From Paenibacillus jilunlii (lineage in GTDB: Bacteria > Bacillota > Bacilli > Paenibacillales > Paenibacillaceae), in contig NZ_FNGM01000019.1 of assembly GCF_900102965.1 (NCBI RefSeq), positions 62,001-126,000 of the forward strand: a DNA stretch of 64,000 nt, given 5' to 3'. Below the pieces are notes generated by a model. It saw only the letters and a list, made by a program, of their open reading frames with translations. It did no database searches and was not told the origin of the DNA. Positions 9,313-18,554 of the stretch are shown piece after piece; position 1 is the first letter of the stretch, and every line of letters starts with the position of its first letter. Made by a program: the position numbers and the translations under genes.

Positions 9313-10086
9313 ATGAGATCACAAATTAAGTGTGTGCTTCTAATGTTTCTGTTAAGTATTTCAATAACTGCGTGTTCCACCAATAAAAGTAGTTTAAACC
9401 TAAATAATTACAGTAGGTCGAGTGGTAATAAAATTTCTGACACCAGTGTTCCAACAATTACTTCTTCTGCCCATATTACTCCTTCTGAAAGTAAACCTGA
9501 GAACAATAAGAGTTTAGCAATGGAAGCATATAAGATAGTATTGCAAAATAAGATTGAATTCTACAGCATAGAAACTAAGAAAAAGGTATATTTGAATGAT
9601 TTTTTAACTAATAACGAGATTTATGGAACTACATCTAAAATAAATCACTTTGCCGTGCTTGATATGGATGGTGACAAAATACCTGAAGTTGTTCTTGGAT
9701 TAACAGTAGATGAGAATCCAAATTTTGTTGAAGTCCTGCATTATATGAACGGTGAAGTCTATGGCTACTTTTTTGGAAACGACCAGTTAAGTGATCTTAA
9801 AACTGACGGAACATTTAGATGGTTAAGCGGCGGGTTAACTTACAACGGATATGGAAAATTAAGATTCCAAACCAATTCCTGTGAAATTGACAATTTAGCT
9901 TATCATGAATCAAGTGCTACTGATGAATCATTCACCACATTCGCCATAGCATACTACATCAATAATAAACTAGTTACTATAGATTCATATAAAGCTTTTG
10001 TTAAAGAAGAAGATGCTAAAAGGGATGTAACGTGGTATGAATTTTCTCAAGAGAATATATCAACAGTGACTTCAAAAACAAGATAG
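9313..10086 (+). CDS. putative lipoprotein of unknown function
   Basis: A 257-residue protein with a lipoprotein signal: charged MRSQIK, hydrophobic core, then the lipobox SITAC with the modified Cys near residue 21. A Ser/Thr/Asn-rich linker follows to about residue 65, then a globular domain. VLDMDGDKIPEVVLGL resembles the Ca-binding DxDxDG loop used in VCBS/FG-GAP-like repeats. It is expected to be anchored outside the membrane. No family is recognised with confidence. GAGGAG precedes the ATG. The gene is AT-rich and stands alone. Confidence 0.7.
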   Translation: MRSQIKCVLLMFLLSISITACSTNKSSLNLNNYSRSSGNKISDTSVPTITSSAHITPSESKPENNKSLAMEAYKIVLQNKIEFYSIETKKKVYLNDFLTNNEIYGTTSKINHFAVLDMDGDKIPEVVLGLTVDENPNFVEVLHYMNGEVYGYFFGNDQLSDLKTDGTFRWLSGGLTYNGYGKLRFQTNSCEIDNLAYHESSATDESFTTFAIAYYINNKLVTIDSYKAFVKEEDAKRDVTWYEFSQENISTVTSKTR

Positions 10087-10218
10087 TGATATTACGTGAT
10101 ATAAAAATGAAAAAATGAGAAGGGAAGTTGTCTGTAAAGGACGAGTACAAAGAAGAAGTATGGAAAATATAGAATTTAATTGTGTAAGTTAATACTCACT
10201 TCACAGAAGGGGACTAAT

Positions 10219-10749
10219 ATGGCCCGCTATTGGACAAATCAAACAATTGAAGCCTGGAAAAAAGCTCAAGACATTGGTTATTTGGTTGGCAACTCTGATT
10301 TCATATGGGGAGAAATGCTAAGGGACTATCATTGGATGATGAGTCAGATGAAAAAGAGAATTCCTAATTATTTGGGTGAATTCCCTATATGGCTATGGAC
10401 GGAAAAACCTGATCTTCGAAGAAGTGGTCATTTCAATGGTGGTACTCATGCTGTGAGCCTCGAAGTAGAGATTCCGAGTGAACAGGTGCTTTTATCAGAT
10501 TTTGATGCATGGCATTGTGTTCTAAACGATAGCTTCTTGGCGCTAGATGAAGCGGAGTGGGAAGCCTTTTATAGAAACGAATTGAAGATGTCGAAGGAGG
10601 AGAGCTGGGAGCGGATATTTAATCTCGAACTGCTAAGAGAATCGCCTTGGTGGAATTCTGAGCCACATCTCCAAGGAGTTAGCGGAAAAATAAAAATCTC
10701 ACATGTGTGTAATGTCAGAGAGTTTATTGCTAGAGGAATGAAAATTTAG
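10219..10749 (+). CDS. DUF3841 family protein
   Basis: A 176-residue protein rich in Trp and aromatic residues. It starts MARYWTNQTIEAW and contains YHWMMSQMKKRI and YPIW-like (FPIWLWTEKPDL) segments that I associate with DUF3841, a family of unknown function. The ATG at 10219 is chosen over an upstream in-frame start at 10180 because AGAAGGGGA lies just before it. No catalytic motif is evident. Confidence 0.65.
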   Translation: MARYWTNQTIEAWKKAQDIGYLVGNSDFIWGEMLRDYHWMMSQMKKRIPNYLGEFPIWLWTEKPDLRRSGHFNGGTHAVSLEVEIPSEQVLLSDFDAWHCVLNDSFLALDEAEWEAFYRNELKMSKEESWERIFNLELLRESPWWNSEPHLQGVSGKIKISHVCNVREFIARGMKI

Positions 10750-11078
10750 TTTAAGTCCACCACGCAGCGATCTTTGCATTCAAATACATACGCGCTGACT
10801 TCCCAGGCAAAATGTTGTGGGTGATGAAATTATAAAAAATCCCTTCACTTTGAACATAGAGCCAATTATTTGATAATCCAATAGTTATTAAGTTACCAGA
10901 AAAGAGAATTGGATGAAATGAGAAAACTTTATCCCAGTCGTAATACATTCGCCATGTTCGTTGCTACCAAAATAAGCGAATATAGATACAGAAGCTGATG
11001 CGATAAAGCGGCGGCTTAAAAGATCATCGATTTGTTCAGAACGGTGTGAAGGAAGTATGGAAAGAGGTGATGTGAACG
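10750..11078. other. stretch without a supported gene
   Basis: About 330 bp with only short open frames. A minus-strand frame around 10751-10948 reads YYDWDKVFSFHP near its start and could be the remnant of a small gene, but it has no start context or recognisable family. It is left unassigned. Confidence 0.35.
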
Positions 11079-12643
11079 GTGATTATTTTGTTTGATAGAG
11101 CTAAACGGCCACTTTGGGAGGGGAAGACCTCCATTTATTCCTATATTCAGGGACAAGGGGAATCTGTGGACGGATCGCTGCCGGATGACGAAGAATTTTG
11201 GTCCGGAAGTAAAATCAAATGGGTAGCGGGCGGTTTGGATGGAGCATTTGGACATCATGGCGGACCTGCTAAGATGACGGATGAGGCACGAGAGCTGGTT
11301 CACCTGCTGGCGAAGCAATCCAGAAAGCCTAAGAATTCAACAAGAAAGGCCCTATATGCTAAGCTTGTGAAGACAGATATAGGCGGCATGATTGATGCCG
11401 TTCTAGATGAAGTACGCAAGCAGCCCGGAATACAGCCGGGTTCCGTATTCCTTGAGGCGAAATGGTTGGCGGAACATGCGGCTCACCGGAATGTCGTCAA
11501 ATTCGGAATTGCAATGCTGGGCCTTTTTCAGAATGAGCAAGAAAAGGACCTGCTTTTAACGCTGGGGGGACACGAGGAATTTACGCTATATGCCGCAGTT
11601 GCTATTCATAATGGAATGGAAGATAGCAACCAAGTTCTATTTGAATTGGCTCAACGTGTTCATGGCTGGGGGAAAATACATATCGTCGAGAGACTTGAGC
11701 CGGCTAGTCAGGAGATAAAAGATTGGCTGTTGCGGCAAGGATGCCACAACAGCGTCATGAACGAATATTTAGCCTGTATTTGTGCAAGAAATGGTGGCTT
11801 GCGGGAGGCGCTTTCGGCTGAGCGGGTAGATAGTTCATTATTTGATGGGGCAACCGATATCATTGAAGCGTTATTGAATGGCGGGCCGGCTGAGGACATT
11901 GATGATTATGAGCATGCTCCGCAGGTGTTGTCTGATTACGTGAGGCTAAACCGGGAGTTGGGGTCAACCGCAAAGCATCTGTCAGCTATATTTAGCATTC
12001 ACGACTTCCTGGCTCAGGATGAGGAGAAGTGGGCTGTCCGGATGTCGGCGGGCTGGAGTGAGCAGTTAAGAACCGATATCAGTGATGCTTGCCAATCGAT
12101 TATTGCCGACACCAAGTGGATGAGCATCGTTATGGATGCTGTTAGCAGCGGTGATTCACCGGACCGTTACTATGGCGTAGCTTGTGCGGAGCAGCTTGGC
12201 ATTGATATTTGGGACACTCTTTACGATCAGCTTGCAGAAAACCCGCTACAGGATTTTTATTACTTTCAGCTCATGAAATCGAATGATCCAGAACGAATTC
12301 ATAGGTTTGTTCAATTCGCCATCGAACAGCTTCCTTGCAGCAAATCGCCACTGGCCCCGGGAATGAGATGGGATTTGGCGAAGAATATGCAGCACATAGG
12401 AAATTGGGCGCTATCTTGCAGAGCTTGGACCGGTTCGAGGGGATTGGTATGGAATTGATCCTCACTGGCCTGAACAGTCCAGTAATCTCAAATCGGAATA
12501 TGGCGATCAAGGCATTGGAGGGCTGGAACGTTGCTTCTTGGGGGGAGCGGCTGGCTTACGCGGTCACTCATTTATTAGAAGTCGAGCCTGAAGACTCGGT
12601 AAAAGAACGGCTTCTCAAACTCCGTGAGGCAAAAGGTTTGTAA
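11079..12643 (+). pseudogene. HEAT-like repeat protein gene split by a frameshift
   Basis: The first frame (11079-12458) begins MIILFDRAKRPLWEG with KWVAGGLDGAFGHH near residue 50, followed by helical repeats. Near 12333 the natural continuation moves into another frame: LQQIATGPGNEMGFGEEYAA and then RNMAIKALEGWNVASWGERL run to the stop at 12643. One missing T in CCTTTGCAG around 12333-12337 would explain it. The first frame alone adds about 40 unnatural residues. A GGTGAT ribosome site lies before the start. Relatives are large helical-repeat proteins of unknown role; from memory some carry the label limonene hydroxylase, which is unsupported by any motif here. The shift may be a real mutation or a sequence error. 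Confidence 0.65.
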
Positions 12644-12684
12644 GTATTGAAAAAACATTCATTATGTAGGAGTTGAATGGTTGT

Positions 12685-13911
12685 ATGGCTTATAAAAATA
12701 TAGACGGCGTGCGGGTCTGGGGTAATCCCGACAGCGGAGCGCTGGCTCAAGCAAAAACGTGCGCGGAAACAGGAAATGTCGTTCAAACTCTGCTTATGGC
12801 AGATCATCATAAAGGCTACAGTCAGCCGATCGGCGGGGTGGTTGTATACGATGGGCAAATCTCCCCGTCAGGCGTTGGTTATGATATTGCGTGCGGAAAT
12901 AAAGCGGTGCGAACCAGCTTGTCTGTTGAAGATATACAGCCCGGCTTGGCGGGGATTATGGACGAGATCGCTCGCAGAATCTCCTTCGGAGTAGGCCGTG
13001 TCAATAATGAAAAGGTCGGCCATGATCTTTTCGACGATCCGGATTGGGCCGTTTTCATGGCGGTAGGCAAACAGGAGCACGACAAGCTGAAGGCATTGGC
13101 ACAGAGTCAGCTAGGTACGGTCGGCAGCGGAAACCACTTCGTAGACTTGTTTGAAGAGGCCGGAACAGGCCGTGTGTGGATCGCTAATCATTTCGGGAGC
13201 AGAGGGTTCGGGCATAAAACGGCGAGCGGTTTTATTAATCTGGCTGCTGGCAGAGACTTTCTCGCCAGCGCCCCCGGTGAAAAGATGGACCAGCCGCCCA
13301 TACTGCTTGATCTGAGTAGTGAGCTTGGCGATATGTATTACAGAGCAATGAAGCTGGCCGGACGCTACGCCTATGCAGGCAGGGATTATGTGATCCGGCA
13401 AGTATTAGCCATGCTGGGAACGGAAGCGGACCTCGAAGTTCATAACCATCATAACTATGCTTGGAAAGAAACACACAACGGAAAAGAAGTCGTCGTCGTC
13501 CGCAAAGGGGCGACCCCGTCCGCGCCCGGCCAGGTTGGTTTTATCGGCGGCAGCATGGGGGATATATCCGTAGTCGTAAAAGGAAAGGATAGTCTAGAGA
13601 GCAAAGATTCTTACTATAGCACCGTTCATGGAGCGGGACGGATCATGAGCCGGACTGAGGCGGCAGGCAAAATGAATTGGAAAACCCGCACCCGCAGCGG
13701 CGGTCAAATTTCGACAGAGCAAATGCTGGAGGCAGTTCGGGATTTCGGTGTTGAACTGCGCGGTGCAGGCACGGACGAAAGTCCTTTTGTTTACCGGAAG
13801 CTTCAAGAAGTATTAGATGCGCATGCTGAAACAATCGAGGTCATGCATGTTCTGAAACCGATTGGTGTTTGTATGGCTGGAGCGGATGAGTTTGATCCGT
13901 ATAAGGATTAG
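12685..13911 (+). CDS. rtcB: RtcB-family RNA ligase
   Basis: A 408-residue protein of the shorter RtcB type that joins RNA 2',3'-cyclic phosphate or 3'-phosphate ends to 5'-OH ends with GTP and Mn. Visible residues: D67 and C70 in GVGYDIACGN, H151 in GSGNHF, H169 in ANHFGSRG, the HNHHN cluster near 253-257, and H315 in VHGAGR, the His that is guanylylated in the family. GGAG lies 12 nt before ATG 12685; a TTG at 12673 abuts it too closely. It follows the frameshifted HEAT-like gene by about 40 bp. Possible roles are RNA repair after toxin damage or release-factor repair (inference). Confidence 0.88.
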   Translation: MAYKNIDGVRVWGNPDSGALAQAKTCAETGNVVQTLLMADHHKGYSQPIGGVVVYDGQISPSGVGYDIACGNKAVRTSLSVEDIQPGLAGIMDEIARRISFGVGRVNNEKVGHDLFDDPDWAVFMAVGKQEHDKLKALAQSQLGTVGSGNHFVDLFEEAGTGRVWIANHFGSRGFGHKTASGFINLAAGRDFLASAPGEKMDQPPILLDLSSELGDMYYRAMKLAGRYAYAGRDYVIRQVLAMLGTEADLEVHNHHNYAWKETHNGKEVVVVRKGATPSAPGQVGFIGGSMGDISVVVKGKDSLESKDSYYSTVHGAGRIMSRTEAAGKMNWKTRTRSGGQISTEQMLEAVRDFGVELRGAGTDESPFVYRKLQEVLDAHAETIEVMHVLKPIGVCMAGADEFDPYKD

Positions 13912-13998
13912 GCAATTCCAAAAGCACATCAAAGATCGGCAATCGGTCTCTGGATTCCAATTTTCACATGCTGACTTTAAATCTAGCTTCTCATATTT

Positions 13999-15348
13999 TC
14001 AAGTGTTCCGAATAGTCCCTGGGAACTTGATTGTAACCACCCCACCAGAAGCGCAGTTGCGCAGTTCTAGTTGTCCTGCGTGCGTTTTTGCTACTTGTGC
14101 TGCAAACCAAAGGCCAAGGCCACTGTGTCCATCGGCGCCACGCGCTGCATCACCGCGCCATAGGCGCTCTGTTGCATGGTGTAACGCCGCCTTGCTAAAG
14201 CCGGGGCCTTCATCACACACAGTGACTTGCCAGCCGCCATCTACCATGCTGCCTTCCAAATACACGTTTCCACCCGCCGGTGTATGCTCGATGGCATTCT
14301 GCACCACATTACCGAGAGCGCGAAGTAAATGGTCTTTCTGAATGCCCGCAGCACCCTCCAGGCCGTTTTGGGTTTGCAGGCAAACCCTCTTGGCTTCTGC
14401 AATGGCCATTGTGCTCTGGCAAAGCTCGTCAAACATGGCGGGCAGGCTGGTGTTTTCAAATGCCTCATCTGCACCGGCGGAGGTTTCCAGCAGGCTGGTA
14501 ACATACTGCTTGGCCCGGTCGTTGCTTGCCACAATGGTTTCCACCATTTTGCGGCTGCTCTCAGGCAGTTCTTCATCCAGCAGAAGTTCGGCATTGCCTC
14601 CCACCAGGGTGAGCGGGGTTTTTAAATCATGCGCGAGTGCGGCTATTTCCGCCTCGCGTTCTTGCTGTGCCGCCCATTGGGAGGACAGGGAGCTGTACAA
14701 TGCCTCCCGCATATGTTCCATAGCACCGAGCGCCTGGTCATACTCCCGTATACCTGCGTGGGGAATGGCAAAATCCAGATCCTGCGCGCCTACCTTCCCG
14801 CTCACCTCGCTGAACAGCTTCAGCTTGGCGGCGAGGCGCCGACGGAGCCACAGGGTGTTAAACAGCAGACAAAGCACCAACGCTACACCAAGGGTGGCCA
14901 GCCCCAGGTATTCAGCGGGGGGCAGCATGCCGCGCAGCACAGGGTTGACAAACTCTGCCCTGTAATGCCAGCGAAGGATTACGGTGCTTCCATCCGCGTA
15001 GGTGTGCCGCGAAACATCTAAGTTGTGGGCGTCCTCCTGTAAAAAACCGGCCAGGACTTCCAGCTTCTTTCCCTCTACGTTGCTGTCCAACACTTCGCCG
15101 TTCCGGCCAAACAAAGCATACTCGGCCAGGAAATCGTCACCAGGAGAAACAAAAGTTTTTGGCTCTCCGGCCAGCATTTGCTCCACCTGTTGGCTGGAGA
15201 CCGCTCCCTGGTATGTAACGCCGGTGTTTTGAAGCCGCACCATGACGGCATACCATGCCAGGCAGCATAAGAGCATACAGCCAAGCATAACTATGGCAAA
15301 GCGCAAAAGCACAAAGGTAAGGCTTACAGAACGATGTCTTTTCGCCAT
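13999..15348 (-). CDS. NisK/SpaK-like sensor histidine kinase
   Basis: A 449-residue kinase. The N-terminal transmembrane helix spans about 10-35, an extracellular sensor domain about 40-140, the second transmembrane helix about 145-170, and a HAMP-like linker follows. The H box is ALAHDLKTPLT (H about 240), the form typical of lantibiotic-sensing kinases. An HATPase domain follows with NVVQNAIEHTP and GLGLWFAAQV. The ATG at 15348 overlaps the regulator gene by 25 nt. It is GC-rich, in clear contrast with the AT-rich transporter genes of the same operon, which suggests assembly from different sources. Confidence 0.88.
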   Translation of the reverse strand: MAKRHRSVSLTFVLLRFAIVMLGCMLLCCLAWYAVMVRLQNTGVTYQGAVSSQQVEQMLAGEPKTFVSPGDDFLAEYALFGRNGEVLDSNVEGKKLEVLAGFLQEDAHNLDVSRHTYADGSTVILRWHYRAEFVNPVLRGMLPPAEYLGLATLGVALVLCLLFNTLWLRRRLAAKLKLFSEVSGKVGAQDLDFAIPHAGIREYDQALGAMEHMREALYSSLSSQWAAQQEREAEIAALAHDLKTPLTLVGGNAELLLDEELPESSRKMVETIVASNDRAKQYVTSLLETSAGADEAFENTSLPAMFDELCQSTMAIAEAKRVCLQTQNGLEGAAGIQKDHLLRALGNVVQNAIEHTPAGGNVYLEGSMVDGGWQVTVCDEGPGFSKAALHHATERLWRGDAARGADGHSGLGLWFAAQVAKTHAGQLELRNCASGGVVTIKFPGTIRNT

Positions 15349-15995
15349 TTGTAGCCCACCCCCCAAACGGTTTCTATGGGGCTGAGGCCGTCAGCTTTCA
15401 GCTTGGCGCGGATATTTTTGATGTGCTCCGCAATGGCCGACGAATCGCCCTCGGCATCAAGGCCGAAAACCGCTTCGTATAATTGTTCTTTGGTAAACAC
15501 CTGTCCAGCGTGCAGGGCCAGGTGCTCACAGATGGCGTATTCGCCCTTGGTAAAGGGCAGTGTGTGTTCGCCCGCGATGGCCATTTTTGCCTGTATATCA
15601 AAGCGCACACCGCCCCGGCTCAGGGCGCGGGTCTGGCGCACCCTGAGCCGCAGATGGGCGTTTACCCGTGCGCGCAGCTCCGCAATACTGAATGGCTTTT
15701 TTATGTAATCATCGGCGCCCAGGCCAAAGCCCTGTACAAGGGCCGCATCTTCCGCCTTGGCGGTTAGGAACAGGATGGGGCAATCCACCTCGGCACGGAT
15801 ACGGCTGCAAAGGGAAAAGCCACCCTCGCCGGGCATCATCACATCGAGCAGCAGAAGATCGTACAGCTGGCACCGGGCGGGCTGCACGGCAGCGGTATCC
15901 GCTTCGGTGTCTACCTGGTGGCCGTCCTTTTCCAGAGCGGCGCGCACCAGGGCCAGCATATCAAGGTCATCATCGACCACCAACAGTTTCGGCAT
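15324..15995 (-). CDS. OmpR-family response regulator of the lantibiotic-immunity cassette
   Basis: A 223-residue regulator. The receiver has VDDD, D51 (LLLDVMMPGEGG) and the DYIKKPF lysine. The winged helix ends in TVWGVGYKW. The ATG 15995 follows AAGGAGGA; an in-frame start further upstream (16040) would run into the permease gene. It lies 17 nt after permease G and overlaps the kinase. The likely target is the promoter upstream of the LanF-like gene (inference from NisR/SpaR). Confidence 0.88.
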   Translation of the reverse strand: MPKLLVVDDDLDMLALVRAALEKDGHQVDTEADTAAVQPARCQLYDLLLLDVMMPGEGGFSLCSRIRAEVDCPILFLTAKAEDAALVQGFGLGADDYIKKPFSIAELRARVNAHLRLRVRQTRALSRGGVRFDIQAKMAIAGEHTLPFTKGEYAICEHLALHAGQVFTKEQLYEAVFGLDAEGDSSAIAEHIKNIRAKLKADGLSPIETVWGVGYKWRKDIVL

Positions 15996-16012
15996 AGTTT
16001 GTCCTCCTTGTT

Positions 16013-16744
16013 TTATTCTTGTATGACTGTACCCTCCCATCTACTAAACCATAGTAGTGACAAAACCAGAACAATCGAAGTAATCATAATCAGAGAAATA
16101 ATTCCAGGAAAAACAGGTGTACTTGAAAAGCCAAAATCATTTTCCAAAAACCGAACACCCCATTCCCAAGGGATTATCGGCCAAATTGTATCACCCATCG
16201 CATTTTCAAAGTAACCTGCCAAAATTGTACCAGAGATCCCTAACAAAACAGAAATACTTGAACCAAACCGAAAAGCAATCGGAACGTGTAATAAATATAA
16301 AAATAAATTGCTAAACAAAAATATATAAAATAGGTCAAGATATGAACCAAAGTGTGTTATGCGGATATCCAGAAAAAAATGGACTCCAATATAGAAACAA
16401 AGTCCATATATTATCATACTTATGGCTGAAAGAAACAGTAGAAAGAACAATTTCCCCAGGTATACGCTTCTTCGGGACTCTACTAAACCTAGAGCATTTT
16501 GAATATTGTTTATATTCCTATCTAAGTGAATTAAAATCGGCACAACGATACTGACAAAAATCGGATAACCTATTTGTAATATAACGAAAAACAACCTTAC
16601 ATCAGGAATAATATGGTATCCGGCATAAGCGTAATAAACTAAAAATAAGGTTGTAACCACGATAGGCAGTAACAAATGCAATAAAATAATTGGAGTTCGT
16701 TTGATTTTGGTAAAGTTGGACAAGAACTCTCTTATAATCGTCAT
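16013..16744 (-). CDS. lantibiotic-immunity ABC permease, MutG/SpaG-like
   Basis: A 243-residue membrane protein with six hydrophobic segments, beginning with a hydrophobic LLLPIVVTTLFLVYYAYAGY and ending VLVLSLLWFSRWEG. Length and layout fit LanG-type permeases of LanFEG exporters, which remove lantibiotics from the membrane. Its start overlaps the stop of the LanE-like gene by 4 nt. It is AT-rich. Confidence 0.78.
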   Translation of the reverse strand: MTIIREFLSNFTKIKRTPIILLHLLLPIVVTTLFLVYYAYAGYHIIPDVRLFFVILQIGYPIFVSIVVPILIHLDRNINNIQNALGLVESRRSVYLGKLFFLLFLSAISMIIYGLCFYIGVHFFLDIRITHFGSYLDLFYIFLFSNLFLYLLHVPIAFRFGSSISVLLGISGTILAGYFENAMGDTIWPIIPWEWGVRFLENDFGFSSTPVFPGIISLIMITSIVLVLSLLWFSRWEGTVIQE

Positions 16745-17502
16745 TTGCGATACACCTGCTTTCCGTACCAGCGCGAAAACAATGCGGAAAGAACCAGCAT
16801 AGCAAGCAAGGATATCAATACCAGCAATGAACTTTCTCCTACATTTAAAATGTATCTTGAATCTGCTTCGACTAATAATCCGTTTGGCAAAACTCCAAAT
16901 ATTGTAACCATAAACCTCGCAGGCCAGCTATATGGGAAGAACCAAAACAAAGGCGTCAAGGAAAAAAATAAACCACCTGACGCACTGGCGAACAAATTTA
17001 TGATCACAGAACCAACAAATCCGGCTTTTTGATCCAAAAATAAACAGAAAGGGATCTGCCATAATAAAGAGAGCCACAATAAGCAGTATCCTAAAAGATA
17101 ATATCCGCTATGACCCATTGCATCTGAGACACCTGACAATATGCATTCAGAGATAACAGTGATAAATGCGAGCAATAATGATATTATCAAAAGATTAAGC
17201 GCAATCAATATTGTTTTGGAAATAAATGTCTTCTTCAAGTCGATGGGCAAACTATAAAGAGTTCGGTATTTGTGTTTCTGATCCTTATTATTCACTAGAT
17301 GACATAAAAACATAATGGACAAAGACGCAATAGGCATACACCAATTGCAAACTATAGAGCTTGAAAAACCACCTAAACCAATACCAATAAATATAAATAC
17401 CATAGATATTAAAATTAAAGCTACTGGAATAAATATAATGAGTTTTCTAAATAGGGAGCGTTTAAATTTCAAGTTTTCTGCTTTTAAATAGGTTCGTAAC
17501 AT
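16741..17502 (-). CDS. lantibiotic-immunity ABC permease, MutE/EpiE-like
   Basis: A 253-residue protein with six hydrophobic segments. The start MLRTYLKAENLKFKRS and the loop KYRTLYSLPIDLKKTFISK are typical of LanE-type permeases. It overlaps the ATPase stop by one base and the LanG-like start by 4 nt, so the three transporter genes are tightly coupled. It should pair with the LanG-like protein and the LanF-like ATPase to give lantibiotic self- or cross-protection. Confidence 0.8.
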   Translation of the reverse strand: MLRTYLKAENLKFKRSLFRKLIIFIPVALILISMVFIFIGIGLGGFSSSIVCNWCMPIASLSIMFLCHLVNNKDQKHKYRTLYSLPIDLKKTFISKTILIALNLLIISLLLAFITVISECILSGVSDAMGHSGYYLLGYCLLWLSLLWQIPFCLFLDQKAGFVGSVIINLFASASGGLFFSLTPLFWFFPYSWPARFMVTIFGVLPNGLLVEADSRYILNVGESSLLVLISLLAMLVLSALFSRWYGKQVYRK

Positions 17503-18203
17503 CAGGATTCGCGCTCCTTTCTGACGATATCCATAAACAGTTGTTCCAGATTTTCATTTGCATCAATTTTATCTTGATACAGGAGCGATCCATTGTATAG
17601 GATCCCTATGTCATCGGCAACTTGTTGTACTTCGCTTAAAATATGACTTGATATAATTACAGAAATCCCAGACTCCGCAAATGTCCGAATCATTTCCCTT
17701 AATTCTTCAATACCAAAAGGGTCTAATCCGTTTGTAGGTTCATCTAAGACTAATAATTTGGGGTTATTTAGCAGCGCTAATGCTATACCCAATCTCTGTT
17801 TCATTCCTAACGAAAAATCAGATGTCTTTTTATTTTTAGTATCCATTAAGTCCATTTTTTGTAAAACTTCATTACATTTATTTGTTGAAATCCCCATAAG
17901 AGCCGCCCGCACTTTTAAATTTTCAAATGCCGTTAAATTCTCATACAATGGAGGTGATTCGATTAAGGAACCAATATTCAATAAATCTTTTCGGGTCCAA
18001 GGGCGATTGTTGAATAATATTTCACCTGAAGTCGGTCTGATAATTCCTGTAATCATCTTCAATAATGTTGATTTGCCAGCACCATTAGGTCCTAATAAAC
18101 CGTAGACAGAATTTTTTCTTACAGACATAGATAAATCTTTTATTGCATATGTCTTTTTGAATTTTTTAGAAACATTATTGGTTTCTATTATGTACTCATA
18201 CAT
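17502..18203 (-). CDS. lantibiotic-immunity ABC ATPase, LanF-like
   Basis: A 233-residue ATPase. Walker A is GPNGAGKST, the signature is FSLGMKQRLGIA and Walker B is LLVLDEPTNGLDP. The LanF family often has an E in place of Q in the Q-loop region; here the segment reads NIGSLIESPPLYENLT, consistent with that E-loop variant. The ATG at 18203 follows GGAGG with good spacing; an upstream frame start at 18308 has no ribosome site. It is first in a leftward F-E-G-R-K operon. No LanA, B, C, M, T or P gene is seen near it, so this is an immunity-only cassette. Confidence 0.85.
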   Translation of the reverse strand: MYEYIIETNNVSKKFKKTYAIKDLSMSVRKNSVYGLLGPNGAGKSTLLKMITGIIRPTSGEILFNNRPWTRKDLLNIGSLIESPPLYENLTAFENLKVRAALMGISTNKCNEVLQKMDLMDTKNKKTSDFSLGMKQRLGIALALLNNPKLLVLDEPTNGLDPFGIEELREMIRTFAESGISVIISSHILSEVQQVADDIGILYNGSLLYQDKIDANENLEQLFMDIVRKERES

Positions 18204-18354
18204 CTTAAATTCCTCCATTTTACATTCCAGTTTGTACACTTTTGATTCGTTCCTGCTATCGTAACAGCCATTTTTAAGGATTTTATAAGGAAGCGGGTGA
18301 TTACTCAAAAATTCATCCGGCCCCCTCTTTTTTGAATTTTTTGGGATATGTATG

Positions 18355-18503
18355 CCTCTCCCGGGGGTATGATATACTTTACTTTAACAAGCTGTAAATG
18401 AAGAAGAAGTAAGGGCATAAACAACTTAGTTTTACTACTTCGGGATAAAGATTTGTCCTGGTATTCATAGAGAGGTTTTGGATATGACAGAGAATTTTTG
18501 GCG
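18355..18503. repeat. direct repeat, copy 1: truncated copy of the dus promoter and 5' end
   Basis: About 145 bp nearly identical to 23306-23450. Both contain GGGGGTATGATATACT, a long identical block starting GAAGAAGAAGTAAGGGC, and the start ATGACAGAGAATTTTTGGCG. In this copy the dus reading frame stops after ten codons (MTENFWRCPK) and a strong terminator follows at once. The two copies bracket the xylanase gene. Confidence 0.9.
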
Positions 18504-18515
18504 TTGTCCTAAATG

Positions 18516-18554
18516 AAAAGAAGACACCAGGAAACCTGGTGTCTTCTTTTTTTT
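18516..18554 (+). terminator. strong intrinsic terminator after the truncated dus leader
   Basis: A perfect 16-bp hairpin, arms 18516-18531 and 18535-18550 with an AAA loop, followed by a T-run. It would stop transcripts from the duplicated dus promoter only a few bases after the truncated frame. Confidence 0.9.

Noticed and set aside
10751..10948. minus-strand 65-codon ORF after the DUF3841 gene
   Set aside because: Natural-looking in part but has no start context and no recognised family.
14342..14965. 207-codon plus-strand ORF opposite the NisK-like kinase
   Set aside because: Shadow caused by high GC; Ser/Ala-rich and without homology features.
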